Shown in pieces: positions 52,623-60,595 of a stretch of DNA of 64,000 nt. The stretch is from Salinilacustrithrix sp034522155 (GTDB taxonomy: Bacteria; Actinomycetota; Acidimicrobiia; Acidimicrobiales; Salinilacustritrichaceae): positions 248,001 to 312,000 of the forward strand of contig JAXHLP010000001.1 in assembly GCA_034522155.1 (NCBI GenBank), read 5' to 3'. Made by a program: the position numbers and the translations under genes. The first letter of the stretch is position 1; the number at the start of each line of letters is the position of its first letter. The notes beneath the pieces are model-generated. The model did not search any database and was not told where the DNA came from. It saw only the letters and a program-made list of their open reading frames with translations.

Positions 52623-53372
52623 ATGGCGGACTACTGGCGAAAGATCCTCTGTGCCCTGATGGCGTATTCGTTGCTGATCGCAGCATGCGGCGGCGATTCA
52701 GACGACGGTAGAGCCGACACGCTGAGCGATCCAGAGCCGCCGGAGCAGAGCGACGGTGACGATGACCGGGACTCGACGAGTGAGGCGGAGAACGAGGATC
52801 AAGGCGTCCTCGACGAGTCGGCGCTCGAGAAGCGATTGCTCACCGTCGCCGACATGCCGTCCGGCTACACGATCTCCCCACCCGAAGAGTCGGACGACAC
52901 AGAGGCCGACGACCTCTGCGAGGAGGTGTTCGAGGAAATCGGCTTCGACGAGGATTCCGCAGCAGGGCCCGAGGCCGAGGTGAGTTTCTCAAAGGGCGAG
53001 GCAAGCATCGCCGGAGGAGCCGTTGTGCAGCAGTCTTTGGGCAGCGCTGAGGCGGACAAACTCGAAGAGAACTTCGACAAGCTTGGCGAAGCCTTCGACG
53101 CATGCCGAGAATTCAGCACCACCGACGAGGACGGCACCATGACCGGAACGTTCTCCCCCCTGTCTTTCACGAAGTTCGGCGATGACACCTTCGCCATGCA
53201 CCTCAGCGGCGACGTTTCAAGTGAAGGATTTGATTTCCCAATCTCCGGCGACATGGTGTTCGTCCGGGAAGGCAACGTGGTCATGACCATCGCTTCATTC
53301 GGCTTCGGAATGGTCAACATTCCTGTCGAGGAGCTCGAGCAGATCGTCGAAGCAGCGCACGCGAAACTCTAG
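52623..53372 (+). CDS. Lipoprotein with sensor-like domain
   Basis: A 249-residue protein. A signal peptide with lipobox (SLLIAACGG) and acidic linker (DGDDDRDSTSEAENEDQG) precede LLTVADMPSGYTISP, EAEVSFSKGEASIAGGAVVQQSLGSAEADKLEENF, and GTMTGTFSPLSF...DTFAMHLSGDV, like extracytoplasmic sensor domains of actinobacterial lipoproteins. Intact within a decaying element, so it may be under selection as cargo. AT-richer than the chromosome. Confidence 0.7.
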   Translation: MADYWRKILCALMAYSLLIAACGGDSDDGRADTLSDPEPPEQSDGDDDRDSTSEAENEDQGVLDESALEKRLLTVADMPSGYTISPPEESDDTEADDLCEEVFEEIGFDEDSAAGPEAEVSFSKGEASIAGGAVVQQSLGSAEADKLEENFDKLGEAFDACREFSTTDEDGTMTGTFSPLSFTKFGDDTFAMHLSGDVSSEGFDFPISGDMVFVREGNVVMTIASFGFGMVNIPVEELEQIVEAAHAKL

Positions 53373-53605
53373 GCCGAAGTCGGCTCAGCCTGTGACGTGT
53401 GGGTACCCGGGGGAAGTGTTCCGGGCTTGATGCGGGCCGAGGCGAGATAGCGGTCGAGCTTCGCGGCGGCGATACGCGTCGAGCCACCAGAGCGATGAAC
53501 GTCCAACTCGCCTCGCTTGACCAACTCGAACACGGTGCGCTCCACGGCGCCGATGCGCTCCGCAACCTCTTTCACTGTCAACCACTGCGCGTGGCGATCT
53601 GGCAT
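53369..53605 (-). CDS. Excisionase-like HTH protein
   Basis: A 78-residue protein from ATG 53603-53605. QWLTVKEVAERIGAVERTVFELVKRGELDVHRSGGSTRIAAAKLDRYLAS is an HTH_17/excisionase domain. Divergent from the serine recombinase fossil, for which it was perhaps the directionality factor. An upstream extension to 53752 is less protein-like. It converges with the lipoprotein gene, overlapping its stop. Confidence 0.72.
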   Translation of the reverse strand: MPDRHAQWLTVKEVAERIGAVERTVFELVKRGELDVHRSGGSTRIAAAKLDRYLASARIKPGTLPPGTHTSQAEPTSA

Positions 53606-53668
53606 GGCTCCAGGTCTACCCCCAGTGCTCATTGCGTCCGAGTGAGATCGGGTCGACGATTCAACCCA

Positions 53669-54260
53669 TGACCCCGGTCCTTGTCTACACACGGCTCTCG
53701 ACGGACGATGTCCGTGGCTCCACCGACCGTCAGCAAGCAGCCTGTCGTTCACGCCGAGTCACGCGACTGGACCATCGCGGACGTGCTCACCGACACGGAT
53801 GCGTCTGCTTACCGAGGGACTCGACCGCCTCGTCCGTCGCCCTTCCGCCTTCGAGCGCCTCTGGGCTGTCGCCGAGCGGCGCCGAGTGTTCATTGCCTCT
53901 GTCACCGAGCCGGTCGACTCGAACTCACCCATCGGCATTGCGCTACTTAGGATTCTCGTGGCCCTGGCCGGCATGGAGTCCGCCACGACCGGCATCCGCA
54001 TCTCGGCCCAACGACGCTCGGAAGCTGAAGCCGGCAACCCACCTGCAACCAAGGCATACGGCCACCCCGCAGACTGGACCGCGATCGTGCCCGACGAAGC
54101 AGCCGTTATTCGCGAGTCCGTCAACCGAGCACTCGACGGCGAGCGGCTTGAGCAAATCGCACGCGACCTACGCGCTCGAGGCATCCCGCGCCCAAGGGAG
54201 AAGCGTGGACCGGTGCATCACTGATTCGGATCCTGGATCTTGGCGACCCGCCTGACCCAG
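53669..54260 (+). pseudogene. Large serine recombinase remnant
   Basis: Segments in three frames: MTPVLVYTRLSTDDVRGSTDRQQAACR (resolvase N terminus with the catalytic serine), ESRDWTIADVLTDTDASAYRG, then LLTEGLDRLVRRPSAFERLWAVAERRRVFIASVTEPVDSNSPIGIALLRILVALAGMESATTGIRISAQRRSEAEAGNPPATKAYG, ARDLRARGIPRPREK and AWTGASLIRIL. About 25 residues appear missing after DTDAS, and the zinc ribbon/C terminus is gone. The ~1.4 kb gene has decayed to ~0.6 kb. Confidence 0.75.
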
Positions 54261-54318
54261 ATCGCGGTCAACCGCACGGTCGATCCAGGCCGACAGTTCA
54301 ACCCCGGCCGCTTCTCAT

Positions 54319-54386
54319 GCGAATGGCAGGCGTAGATGACCCTTACGAAACAGGGCCGCGTACACTCACTCGGCGAATGGCAGGCG
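54319..54386. repeat. 14-bp direct repeats between convergent genes
   Basis: GCGAATGGCAGGCG occurs at 54319-54332 and 54373-54386. The ~340-bp gap (54256-54593) between the recombinase fossil and the PD-(D/E)XK-like gene has no supportable gene; a short open frame (54317-54565) is not recognisable. Origin of the repeats is unknown. Confidence 0.35.
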
Positions 54387-54593
54387 GACAATGGGGGCTG
54401 GAGATGAGGACTCGACGCGTGGCGGCACTCGCCGTGCTGGCCGGGGTGATCAGACGAGAGCACGCTCGCCCGCTTGCGCAACGACTATCGCAGCTCGGCA
54501 TCAGGCGGGTTCGACGAGCGCCGGCACTCCTAATTGCTTGGCGACTGACGTCGCAAGGCTTCTAGAGCCGGATGGGCATGGGTCGGCTCAGAC

Positions 54594-56063
54594 CTAGAAG
54601 CGATGCACGCGAAGCCAAGGGTCTGATGCCGCCGGTGGCCGCTCGTCGGTGCCCTCGTCGATGTCGGGCGCTGACGCCGCGGGCAGCCGGGGCCCGGTGC
54701 TGTCCTCGTCGGGGTCCTCGAGCGGCTGGGGGACTCGTTGCATCTCCGATCGATGCGGGACCGTGTCGGGCTCGGGCGATGGTTCAGAACGCGTCATCTT
54801 GGGCGCCTTCGGGGTCCAGGGCGTGATGTTCTGAACGACGGTCCCGTAGAACTCGGTGATCAGGGCGAGCACCGAGTCGATGAAGCCCGCCGACTTCCGG
54901 CCGGTCTTGCGGGCGATGCCCATCTCCCTGCTGAGAACGATCTTGAACCGGTAGGGGTCTCGCTTGTCGTCACCCAGGAGACAATCCTTGTCCTCCCGAA
55001 CCTGCTCGAGCGTCGCGGTGGTCGGAGTCTTGGCCTTCTTCGCGTACGCCTCGATCACCGTGCGCCGGTCCACGTCGTCGCCGAGCTGGCCCGCCAGCCA
55101 GGTGCAACGGGCCCGCCCACCGCGGTCTTCCGGAGCGGACGCGGTGACCGATGCCGAGATGCGCCGAGCCCGTAGGTCAACGGCAAGCTCCAAGTCCCCG
55201 ACCGTGTTGGGGATCCTCAAGGTGCCATCGAGCTGCCCGTCGCCGGCCAGCCGCTCGACGAGGTGGTTCAGTCGCTTGCTCGGTTCCTTCTGCGAGCTGG
55301 GGAGCTGCTGGGTGACGGTCTCACCGATGTCGGCCTCGAGTCGCAACGCGGCATACCGCAGGAGCTGGTCCCAACGCTCTGCGATGTCGCGCACACCGTC
55401 ATCGCTCTTGCGCAAGCCATCATCTCGTGCTGCATCCCGCACGGCGACCCAGTTGCCGCCCATGTCGTCGAATGCGTTGGCGCCCGAGTTCGGATGCCGC
55501 AGGTAGCGGACCAACTCGCTGAGGATCCACGCCTGCTCCGGATCCTCAACGCCGTGGTGATCCTTGATCACCTCACACATCGACTGAATGGCCGTCCACG
55601 AGTAGTGGTGAACCTTGACCCGCGAATTGGAGCGAACCTTCAGCCCATCGGTCGGATGCGCGTCCTTCGACGGCGCGATCTCGTTCGACACCGTGACCAC
55701 CGCGTCGAAGTCCTGCTCCCGGGCGATGTCCCAGTACGCGTTCACCTGCTCCGCATCGAGCACCGCGTCACCGGTCTTCACCTCGAGCAGCGCCGTCCAT
55801 GTCGACTTGCCGTAGGTGATCTGCACCAAGCCATCGGGACGAGAGGTCTTCTTGCCGGCGCCGAGTTTGAACGGCACCTCCGTATAGCAACGCACCTCGG
55901 CCCGCTGCGCCTTCGTCGCGCCGAGCGGTGCGAACATCTCGAGCGATACGTCCCGCACGATCTCGATCACCGCCAACAACGCGGACGTCGCCCGCATCTC
56001 GGCTTCCTTCTCCGAGCCGATGCCTGAAACTGGGATCAGCCTGGCCCGCTGCCATTCCGCCAT
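54594..56063 (-). CDS. PD-(D/E)XK nuclease-like protein
   Basis: A 489-residue protein starting ATG 56061-56063. EWQRARLIPVSGIGSEKEAEMRATSALLAVIEIVRD, RPDGLV with Asp77, TALLEVKTG with Glu94 and Lys96, and a conserved Gln106 (AEQVNAYWDIA) match the D-ExK nuclease core; HHYSWTAIQSMCEVIKDHHGVEDPEQAWILSELVRYLRHP follows. This family is recurrent in actinobacterial mobile regions and is annotated as stress-related; an anti-phage role is plausible but not shown. Intact while neighbours are frameshifted. Confidence 0.62.
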   Translation of the reverse strand: MAEWQRARLIPVSGIGSEKEAEMRATSALLAVIEIVRDVSLEMFAPLGATKAQRAEVRCYTEVPFKLGAGKKTSRPDGLVQITYGKSTWTALLEVKTGDAVLDAEQVNAYWDIAREQDFDAVVTVSNEIAPSKDAHPTDGLKVRSNSRVKVHHYSWTAIQSMCEVIKDHHGVEDPEQAWILSELVRYLRHPNSGANAFDDMGGNWVAVRDAARDDGLRKSDDGVRDIAERWDQLLRYAALRLEADIGETVTQQLPSSQKEPSKRLNHLVERLAGDGQLDGTLRIPNTVGDLELAVDLRARRISASVTASAPEDRGGRARCTWLAGQLGDDVDRRTVIEAYAKKAKTPTTATLEQVREDKDCLLGDDKRDPYRFKIVLSREMGIARKTGRKSAGFIDSVLALITEFYGTVVQNITPWTPKAPKMTRSEPSPEPDTVPHRSEMQRVPQPLEDPDEDSTGPRLPAASAPDIDEGTDERPPAASDPWLRVHRF

Positions 56064-56173
56064 TCGGACTCACTCCCTCGATCGCCGTCAGCACTCACGG
56101 TAGGCAACGCTCGTGACTCCATGCTGTGGATCACCGTCGTTCGAGAACAGTTCTCATGTAGCCTCACCGAGCG

Positions 56174-56479
56174 ATGGCCACTGCGTGGATCGACGCCGGG
56201 CGCCTCGAGACCGAGTACACCGACCACGACACCGCCGGCCTGGCCGAGCTCGCCGCCGCGGTCCGCATCCCCGCATGGCAGGCCGACGCCTTGTGCCGCG
56301 AGTACCCCGCCTCGTGGTGGTTCCCCGCCCGGGGTGAGACCGGCACCCGCGCCGAGAAGGTGTGCGAGCGATGTCTCGTGCGGGGTGAGTGCGCCGCCTG
56401 GGCCATGCGGGAACAGCCCGACGCCGGCATCTGGGCCGGCATGACCGCCGCCGCCATCCGACGCGCCGAAGCGGCGTAG
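56174..56479 (+). CDS. WhiB-like protein of the element
   Basis: A 101-residue protein. Cys41, Cys64, Cys67 and Cys73 (DALC, CERCLVRGEC) match the WhiB 4Fe-4S set, and GIWAG (85-89) replaces GVWGG; the tail is less basic than chromosomal WhiB at 26627. Phage-borne WhiBs are known to interfere with host WhiB control. The gene starts 110 bp from the divergent PD-(D/E)XK gene. Confidence 0.83.
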   Translation: MATAWIDAGRLETEYTDHDTAGLAELAAAVRIPAWQADALCREYPASWWFPARGETGTRAEKVCERCLVRGECAAWAMREQPDAGIWAGMTAAAIRRAEAA

Positions 56480-56565
56480 AAGCCGAGATCATGGTGGCCC
56501 ACTGAGGCTGGCGAGTCTGGGTACCCTTGACGGCATGTGGATGGCGGCAGGAAACGGACCCAACG

Positions 56566-56835
56566 ATGTCTGAGCAACGCGACCCAGCGGGCGTAACGGA
56601 CATCCGTGAGTACACCCGGGAGACACTCCGACAGCTCGATGAGGCCATGCGGGACTACAAGCGGAGGCGTCGCGAGCTGACGAGCCGGTTGGCTGTGCTC
56701 GATGCCGCTGACGACCCTGAGTTGGCACGCATGGTGGCCGAGGTTGAGGAGCTCGTAGAGACTGGCGTCGGCATGCTGGCAGCAGAGCCCGCGGAGGAAG
56801 TGCTCTCGGAGGCGTACAAGCGATACGTCCGCTAG
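56566..56835 (+). CDS. Coiled-coil protein, possible antitoxin
   Basis: An 89-residue protein from ATG 56566. GVTDIREYTRETLRQLDEAMRDYKRRRRELTSRLAVLDAADDPELARMVAEVEELVETG is highly helical, with basic then acidic stretches. It precedes a small gene by 7 nt on the same strand, as in toxin-antitoxin pairs. No family recognised. Confidence 0.6.
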   Translation: MSEQRDPAGVTDIREYTRETLRQLDEAMRDYKRRRRELTSRLAVLDAADDPELARMVAEVEELVETGVGMLAAEPAEEVLSEAYKRYVR

Positions 56836-56842
56836 TTACGGC

Positions 56843-57094
56843 GTGTACCAAATCGAGGGCAAAGAGGTCCTCTTCGACTGGCTCGAGAAGCAACCCGATC
56901 CGACCAAGCGTGAGGTCATGATCGAGTTCATGGCAAAGGTTGCCGAGAAACCAACCGAGGTCGGTGTGAAGGTGCCCGACGCTAGGAAGCCCATCTACGT
57001 GGCATTCACGCCTGTCAACAACTGGATTGTGCGCTACCTCGTCGTGGATCAGTTCCACGTGGTCAAGCTCGGAAGCTTCGTGCAGCTGGAGTAG
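56843..57094 (+). CDS. Small protein with RelE-like pattern, possible toxin
   Basis: An 83-residue protein from GTG 56843. YQIEGKEVLFDWLEKQPDPTKREVMIEFMAKVAEKPTEVGVKVPDARKPIYVAFTPVNNWIVRYLVVDQFHVVKLGSF has two helices followed by beta-strands ending in a hydrophobic strand, like RelE/ParE toxins, but the key catalytic residues cannot be assigned. Coupled to the preceding coiled-coil gene. The 57095-57195 gap holds nothing I can support. Confidence 0.5.
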   Translation: MYQIEGKEVLFDWLEKQPDPTKREVMIEFMAKVAEKPTEVGVKVPDARKPIYVAFTPVNNWIVRYLVVDQFHVVKLGSFVQLE

Positions 57095-57195
57095 CCCACG
57101 ACGAAGCCCCGGTCGACGGGCCGGACGCGAGCCGGCGGGCGCCTTCGCTACGGTCGCCGACGCTCGGGACAACAGCAGGGGAAGGCGGCGCATCC

Positions 57196-57901
57196 ATGAG
57201 CGACACGTCACAAGGGCCGGGCTGGTGGCAGGCCAGCGACGGGAAGTGGTATTCACCCGAGCAGCAGCCGGGGGGCACTACCACCTCCCCCGAGCCGGAG
57301 CCTGAGCAGCAGAAGGGAAAGTCGGGGCTGCCTGAAATGGGGCCTCGCCGGCTTCGCCGTACTCGTAGTCCTCGTCATCCTTGGCGCTCTTGTCGGCGAC
57401 GTCGACGAGGACGAGGACCCGGTCGAGGCAGCCGATGAAGACACGACCACCACCGAGGCTGAGGAAACAACTACCACCACGGAGTCGACCACGACCACTG
57501 AGTCGACGACGACCACGACGACGGCACCGCCGACGACGTTGTCGCCCGAGGAGGAACACGCGCGAGCTGTCGAAGAGACGAGGACCGTGTTCGAGGAGAA
57601 CCGGCTCGACCTGGCCGACACACTCGGCAGTAGCACCACCGACGTCGAGACCGCAGACCGGCTTGTCTTCGAGAACGGCACGGTGGTCATCGAGGTGACT
57701 TCCACATGGGCGTCACCGGACAACCAGCACGACGGGGCGTGGACGTTGACGAAGGCGCTTTCCCAGTTCTGGGAGCCCGACGGAATCTGGTATCAGGACG
57801 CGTTCGACACCGCATTCCAGCTCGTGAACTCCGGGCGTACCTACACCTGTGCTGGCGAGTTCATGGTGCAGACTGGCCAACCTCGAGGCCGGCCGTGGTG
57901 A
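57196..57901 (+). pseudogene. DUF2510-type membrane protein with G-run frameshift
   Basis: N-terminal MSDTSQGPGWWQASDGKWYSPEQQPGG is a DUF2510-type module; same frame then fails. In the next frame WGLAGFAVLVVLVILGALVG (transmembrane), then a Thr/Glu-rich linker (EDTTTTEAEETTTTESTTTT), and SPEEEHARAVEETRTVFEENRLDLADTLGSSTTDVETADRLVFENGTVVIEVTSTW...ALSQFWEPDGIW. One missing G in the run near 57325 explains both parts. Intact protein ~235 residues. Confidence 0.65.
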
Positions 57902-57948
57902 ATGGGAACAGGTCTGTGCCTAGCCAAGCGATCCGCCCGTCGGTCGGC

Positions 57949-58461
57949 ATGCGGCGGCTGGCGGTCCTCTTGGTCATTTCGCTAGCACTCATCGCGTGCG
58001 GAGACGACTCCGATTCCGCCTCGAGCACGACGAGTTCCGTGACTCGACCACGAGTGAGGCGACGAGTACAACCGAGTCGACCACCACCACGCACGACGCG
58101 CTCGGCTAGTGACACCGATTGCAGCATCTCGCTCGGCGAGCCTCGACGATCTGCCGCGAGGAGTGCTGGGTGCCACTCGACTCGGTGGAGATCGCTCCGG
58201 ACGAGGAACGGCGAACCTCGACGGAACGTCGACGAGGACTTGGCCGACGCTCAAGCCAAGTCCCTCTGCCGCCGCATGGGAGAGCAGACCCGGCTACACA
58301 TCGAGGGCATGTTGACCAGCGACGGCCAGGTCGCCGACTGGGAGACTGGCGCCGCTCCGTCACCAACCCCTAGCACCGCCGATCACTCGGACTTCATGAT
58401 CGCGGCGATCGGCGTCTACTGCCCTGAGCACTGGGACCTACCGACGAACCTGCCCGAATAG
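57949..58461 (+). pseudogene. Lipoprotein gene with several frameshifts
   Basis: ATG 57949: MRRLAVLLVISLALIACGDDSDS is a good lipoprotein signal peptide. Later coherent pieces sit in other frames: a Thr/Glu-rich linker, ASTICREECWVPLDSVEIAPDEER, then VDEDLADAQAKSLCRRMGEQTRLHIEGMLTSDGQVADWETG and DHSDFMIAAIGVYCPEHWDLPTNLPE to the stop. At least three indels. The 58462-58618 interval has nothing supportable. Confidence 0.5.
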
Positions 58462-58618
58462 CCCGACAGTGCCTTCAGGGGGCGGTTCGTAGACCCGCAG
58501 GTGTCGACGGGTTCGGGCGCCTGACCTGAAGCGTGCGCCGCGGGCACCACGGCGAGAACGCCGATCGGCGCGGGCGCCTGGCGACGGGCGGCACGCTGGA
58601 TCCGGTCAGAGCCGCTGC

Positions 58619-58904
58619 TAGAGCGCCCCGGCCATCGGACCGAGCCGCCCCGCCACTTCCGTCAGGTGGAGCAGCTTGACCGACGTCGCGGGGTCGGCCA
58701 GGTGATCGGCTGCCGCTGGCGCACCGAGCGCGGTGGCCACGTCCTCGATCGTCGCCTCACGGAGCGGCGCAATCCTCGGCGCCGTTGCACGACAACGCGT
58801 AGCTGGCCGCGATGTCGTGCTCGGTTGCGGTGACTCACGGAATCGTCCGATGCGGGCAGGCTCATATGAGCCTCGGCGTACAGCAGGTCAGACGCAACGG
58901 CCAT
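58619..58904 (-). pseudogene. Minus-strand gene remnant
   Basis: REATIEDVATALGAPAAADHLADPATSVKLLHLTEVAGRLGPMAGAL is coherent, ending at 58619; upstream parts (DIAASYALSCNGAEDCAAP) lie in other frames and the ATG near 58904 opens a short frame. It is an eroded gene, not identified; the confidence is low. Confidence 0.35.
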
Positions 58905-59510
58905 GGGTCGAACGTGGCCGCTGAAACAGTCTCGCTCGCCGGTCGCCCTCCTGCTTCTGGAGGCCGACCTTGATCTGCTCGTGCGTCGCGCCGTACCTCT
59001 TGCCGCTCGCGAGGTCCTTCACGCCGTAGGTGTACGCCGTCAGCCGTTGAGACGGGTTCCTCATCTCGACCTCGGCCGCGGATCGGCTCGCCGCCGCCGT
59101 CTGACCGGCCGAGGACGGCGATCGTGCCCAAGGGGAAGTCCCGCTCGCTCGCGGGCGATCTCGTCGTTCGTCCAGGCCCGAGGTCGTCGACATGCCTTCG
59201 CCCGGGCCGTCGCCGAACATGTCGCCGATCCGCCGGCACCGGCCCCAGAGCTCCTCGAATCCCGGTGGCCCGGAAGGCGAGCTCGTGCATCTCGTCGGTC
59301 ACGGCTTCGAAGATCGGGTAGAGCGCGACGAGGATGGCGTCGACGTCGTCGCGGACGGTCACCGCTTCGGCGTGCAGCTCCTCGAGCTTGGGCATGATCT
59401 CGTCGAGCAGCTCGACCGCCCGCTCCCGCGCCTGCTTGGACTTGAGCGAGATCGTCACCTTCGGGGATGACGGCGATCCGCTCCTCGGTGGTGGGTTCGG
59501 TCGCGGTCAT
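58888..59510 (-). pseudogene. Frameshifted element gene, unknown
   Basis: ATG 59508-59510 with GAGGAAGC upstream. MTATEPTTEERIAVIPE, then VTISLKSKQARERAVELLDEIMPKLEELHAEAVTVRDDVDAILVALYPIFEAVTDEMHELAFRATG, then FEELWGRCRRIGDMFGDGPGEG and GVKDLASGKRYGATHEQIKVGLQKQEG in successive frames, stop at 58888-58890. At least two indels. Long helices in the middle; no family recognised. Confidence 0.45.
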
Positions 59511-59520
59511 GTGCTTCCTC

Positions 59521-59589
59521 CTGTAGTCGTCGACCTGGACGGCTGTAGTCTGGTGGCCCATGAGTATGCATCCGCCTACGGCTGTAGTC
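59521..59589. repeat. Three CTGTAGTC repeats between divergent genes
   Basis: CTGTAGTC at 59521-59528, 59543-59550 and 59582-59589. They lie in the intergenic region between divergent frameshifted genes (starts 59510 minus, 59560 plus). Likely operator half-sites; the protein is unknown. Confidence 0.4.
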
Positions 59590-59853
59590 AACCCATCCCG
59601 ACCCGACGTGGCCGAGCTTCCTACCGTCGATGAGGTGGGCCGCCGGATCGACGCCGACAACATGGTCGGAGCTGCCGAGATCGCTGACCGACTCGGCCTC
59701 TCGCACCCTCGACATCCGGTCGCCTTGGCGGCGGCGCTACGAGGACTTCCCCGAGCCCCGTTGCAGCGGCTCGAGCAGGCCATGGTGTGGGACGAACTGG
59801 CCTGAGCGTCGAGAGATGGGCGAAGGCGACGGGCCGCCTGTGACACGGGCGTG
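59560..59853 (+). pseudogene. HTH (AlpA-like) element gene with frameshifts
   Basis: ATG 59560. ELPTVDEVGRRIDADNMVGAAEIADRLGLSHP then in the next frame VDIRSPWRRRYEDFPEP, then LEQAMVWD...VERWAKATGRL in the third, stop at 59851-59853. This is the standard actinobacterial layout of an HTH excisionase/AlpA-type regulator (WRRRYxDFPEP...WAxxTGRL) broken by at least two indels. Confidence 0.55.
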
Positions 59854-59856
59854 ACG
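59840..59856 (+). repeat. Putative integrase arm sites, right
   Basis: GTGACACG (59840-59847) then GTGACG (59851-59856), 11 bp from start to start, matching the spacing of the left pair at 46233 and 46244. The pair lies ~110 bp inside attR. Confidence 0.45.
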
Positions 59857-59963
59857 CTCGAAGCCCGAGAACTGGCAAGAACTGACGAGATTCATCGGGA
59901 CACGGAAACCCGCAGGGTCACGGCGTAGATCCGGGCGTTTCCGCAGGTCAGCGAATCGGCGTC

Positions 59964-60004
59964 GACAGAACCCCGCCTACAAGCCGGCTCACCATCGCCC
60001 ACCT
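59964..60004 (+). repeat. Right attachment site (attR core)
   Basis: Exact copy of the 41-bp rnpB 3' end. Without the element these would merge to one site. The 60005-60220 flank has no supportable gene. Confidence 0.9.
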
Positions 60005-60223
60005 GGGAAAGCGGCCCGAAAAGGGTCGCTGACCATGGGCTTTTGCCTTCACACCGCTTCACAGCGGATCACGCTCGATCACGTCGTTTCGCGGCCATTT
60101 CGCGGCCTGCCGCGGGTAGGCGTTGAGGCCGCTTCGGTCAGGGGCCAGGTCCTCGGGGCTCGCGAGATTCTTCGGGATCTCGCGTGAGGTTCTGGCCGCT
60201 GAAAGGTCGAAGCTAGTGAGGTG

Positions 60224-60427
60224 ATGACCGAGGTCGATGTCGAAGACCGGCTGCTGTGGCCCGAGGAGGTCGCCGAGGTGCTGGGCGTCCCGATCGGCAC
60301 CCTGGCCAACTGGCGATACCAGGGACGGGGACCGGCCTTCGTGAAGGTCGGCCGCCACGTCCGCTACCGACGCAGCGACGTCCTCGGATGGATCGAGCGG
60401 AACGTTGTGCCCGCCGGCGACGGGTAG
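60224..60427 (+). CDS. Excisionase-like HTH protein right of attR
   Basis: 67 residues from ATG 60224 (GTG 60221 directly precedes). LLWPEEVAEVLGVPIGTLANWRYQGRGPAFVKVGRHVRYRRSDVLGWIERN is an HTH_17 domain. It may be the leftover of an older or tandem integration at the same rnpB site, or a chromosomal regulator. The 60428-60595 gap is empty of recognisable features. Confidence 0.78.
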   Translation: MTEVDVEDRLLWPEEVAEVLGVPIGTLANWRYQGRGPAFVKVGRHVRYRRSDVLGWIERNVVPAGDG

Positions 60428-60595
60428 CTCTGCCCCGAGATCTGGGACAGTCCGCGCCGGGATTTCGGGACAAGGTCAGCGCCGAAGCCGTCCCACCGAC
60501 CCGGCGTTGGAGGGCAGCCAGTCAGCCTGGCCGCCTGCACGCGTCACGTTCGGGGATAGCCGTGGCACGTATGTTCCGCTGTCGAAGTCGGACCC

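Larger units (their letters stand above)
46156..60004. mobile_element. Integrated element at the 3' end of rnpB
   Basis: Bounded by two identical 41-bp direct repeats (46156-46196, 59964-60004) equal to the rnpB 3' end. A tyrosine integrase gene lies 470 bp inside the left end, next to a Cro/CI-type repressor and an excisionase-like gene; cargo and small phage-type genes follow. No capsid, terminase, relaxase or FtsK-type transfer gene was seen, so it may be a satellite, integrative plasmid or remnant. Several genes are frameshifted. Length is ~13.8 kb. Confidence 0.85.

Noticed and set aside
54217..54600. Protein-coding frames 54218-54481 minus and 54317-54565 plus
   Set aside because: No recognisable domain, no good ribosome site, and they overlap the recombinase remnant or repeats.
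58462..58620. tRNA-like short GC-rich stems in the gap
   Set aside because: No acceptor/anticodon/T-arm arrangement with a conserved GTTCGA could be formed.
46156..60004. Classification as a complete prophage
   Set aside because: No capsid, terminase, portal, tail or lysis genes could be seen; a satellite, integrative plasmid or remnant fits better.
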